In this document: piece by piece, positions 63,688 through 64,000 of the stretch
How the letters are laid out: every line of letters begins with the position of its first letter
How positions within the stretch are numbered: position 1 is the stretch's first letter
NCBI RefSeq assembly: GCF_000970795.1
Contig: NZ_KQ034028.1
Location: forward strand, 837,839 to 901,838
DNA: 64,000 bases
Direction: 5' to 3'
Origin: Bombilactobacillus mellifer
Lineage (GTDB): Bacteria > Bacillota > Bacilli > Lactobacillales > Lactobacillaceae
The notes under the pieces: model-generated
What the model saw: the letters and a program-made list of their open reading frames with translations, nothing else
Told to the model about the DNA's origin: nothing
Database searches by the model: none
Made by a program: the position numbers and the translations under genes

Positions 63688-64000
63688 TTAAATGTCTTTA
63701 TTATGAAACTGCTGTGTAAGTCGCTGAACACACAATGTGGTTGCTAAAGCCACGAGTGCGCCCACTAGCAAAATTCCAAAATCAATTTGGCTGCCTTGAC
63801 GAGCCGTTTGGGCTAAAAATGAGGGTGTATGCGGCTGAGACAATTGCAAAGCAGCAATCACGGCTGACATAATTCCTGTACCCAGGGATCCGGCGTATTG
63901 TTGTAAAGTATTGAAAAGTGAATTAACATCCGGTTTTTGTTCGTCATCAACCAGTTTGGTAGCATCAGACATGGTGTTGCCATAACCAAAATTGAAACCT
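63688..64000 (-). CDS. DHA2-type MFS transporter, C-terminal part (5' end outside window)
   Basis: C-terminal fragment of a drug/H+ antiporter of the EmrB/QacA (14-TM DHA2) group. The frame is open to the right edge (GFNFGYGNTMSDATKL), so ATG 63972 is internal. Family features are NTLQQYAGSLGTGIMSAVIAA, a helix of the last transmembrane bundle, and a final membrane segment (FGILLVGALVALATTLCV) with a short tail. The stop is adjacent to the glpK stop. Confidence 0.8.
   Translation of the reverse strand, partial: GFNFGYGNTMSDATKLVDDEQKPDVNSLFNTLQQYAGSLGTGIMSAVIAALQLSQPHTPSFLAQTARQGSQIDFGILLVGALVALATTLCVQRLTQQFHNKDI

Noticed and set aside
1-64000. tRNA, rRNA, IS element or prophage genes
   Set aside because: I looked for tRNA-like and transposase/integrase sequences and saw none; a tRNAscan or IS search would settle this.

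Overview
The window is a 64 kb piece of a low-GC Gram-positive chromosome, most probably from a member of the Lactobacillaceae. Supporting signs are the order era-recO-glyQS-dnaG-rpoD-trmK-nif3, a mevalonate operon (mvaK1-mvaD-mvaK2-fni), RexAB-type recombination nuclease, a type B-like RNase P RNA between gpsB and an rlmL-type gene, a glyQS T-box, and very glutamine-rich proteins. The genus cannot be fixed from the sequence alone. Nearly all of it is core chromosome; I see no prophage, transposase, CRISPR array, rRNA or tRNA gene. The window cuts era at the left end and a DHA2-type transporter gene at the right end.

Layout: 1-9.2 kb holds housekeeping genes for ribosome assembly, repair, glycyl-tRNA synthesis (T-box controlled), primase, the main sigma factor, tRNA methylation and a Nif3 protein. 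9.2-16.4 kb holds a small tandem repeat, a tautomerase, signal peptidase I with a small partner gene, an orphan methyltransferase plus FtsX-like membrane protein, an RsmF-type rRNA methyltransferase and a UvrA paralog. 16.4-20.5 kb is the mevalonate/isopentenyl diphosphate operon on the minus strand. 20.6-36.4 kb holds rexBA, dinG, a YpmB-like protein, asnS, dnaD, nth and pepN. 36.5-41 kb holds recU-ponA (minus), ypsA, gpsB and rnpB. 41-50.7 kb holds an RlmL-type gene, corA, an EbsA-like gene, fhs, lspA, rluD, pyrR and a strongly degenerate carA-carB pair. 50.8-57.6 kb is mixed: small membrane and DUF genes, pepO, an AhpD-like protein, an SDR oxidoreductase and rqcH. 57.6-64 kb holds degV, an ABC exporter with its own LuxR-type two-component system, and glpK behind a promoter with a cre-like site.

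The most unusual feature is the pair at 47.2-50.7 kb, translationally coupled to pyrR. It is recognisably carbamoyl-phosphate synthetase, but the small subunit has lost its catalytic Cys (now Gly) and His (now Gln). The large subunit is about 270 residues short, has lost the glycine-rich ATP loop and both E-x-N metal motifs are altered, yet both reading frames are intact. This looks like a retained pseudoenzyme pair rather than a simple pseudogene, in a locus where no pyrB/C/D/E/F genes follow pyrR.

Other points of interest: three genes whose only well-placed start codon is AUU; an endonuclease III without its Fe-S ligands, alongside RecO and RexB with missing metal-site cysteines; a glycerol kinase with Asn in place of the HPr-phosphorylated His; an inverted repeat just upstream of the ABC/two-component operon promoter; and a T-box-like fragment between nth and pepN.
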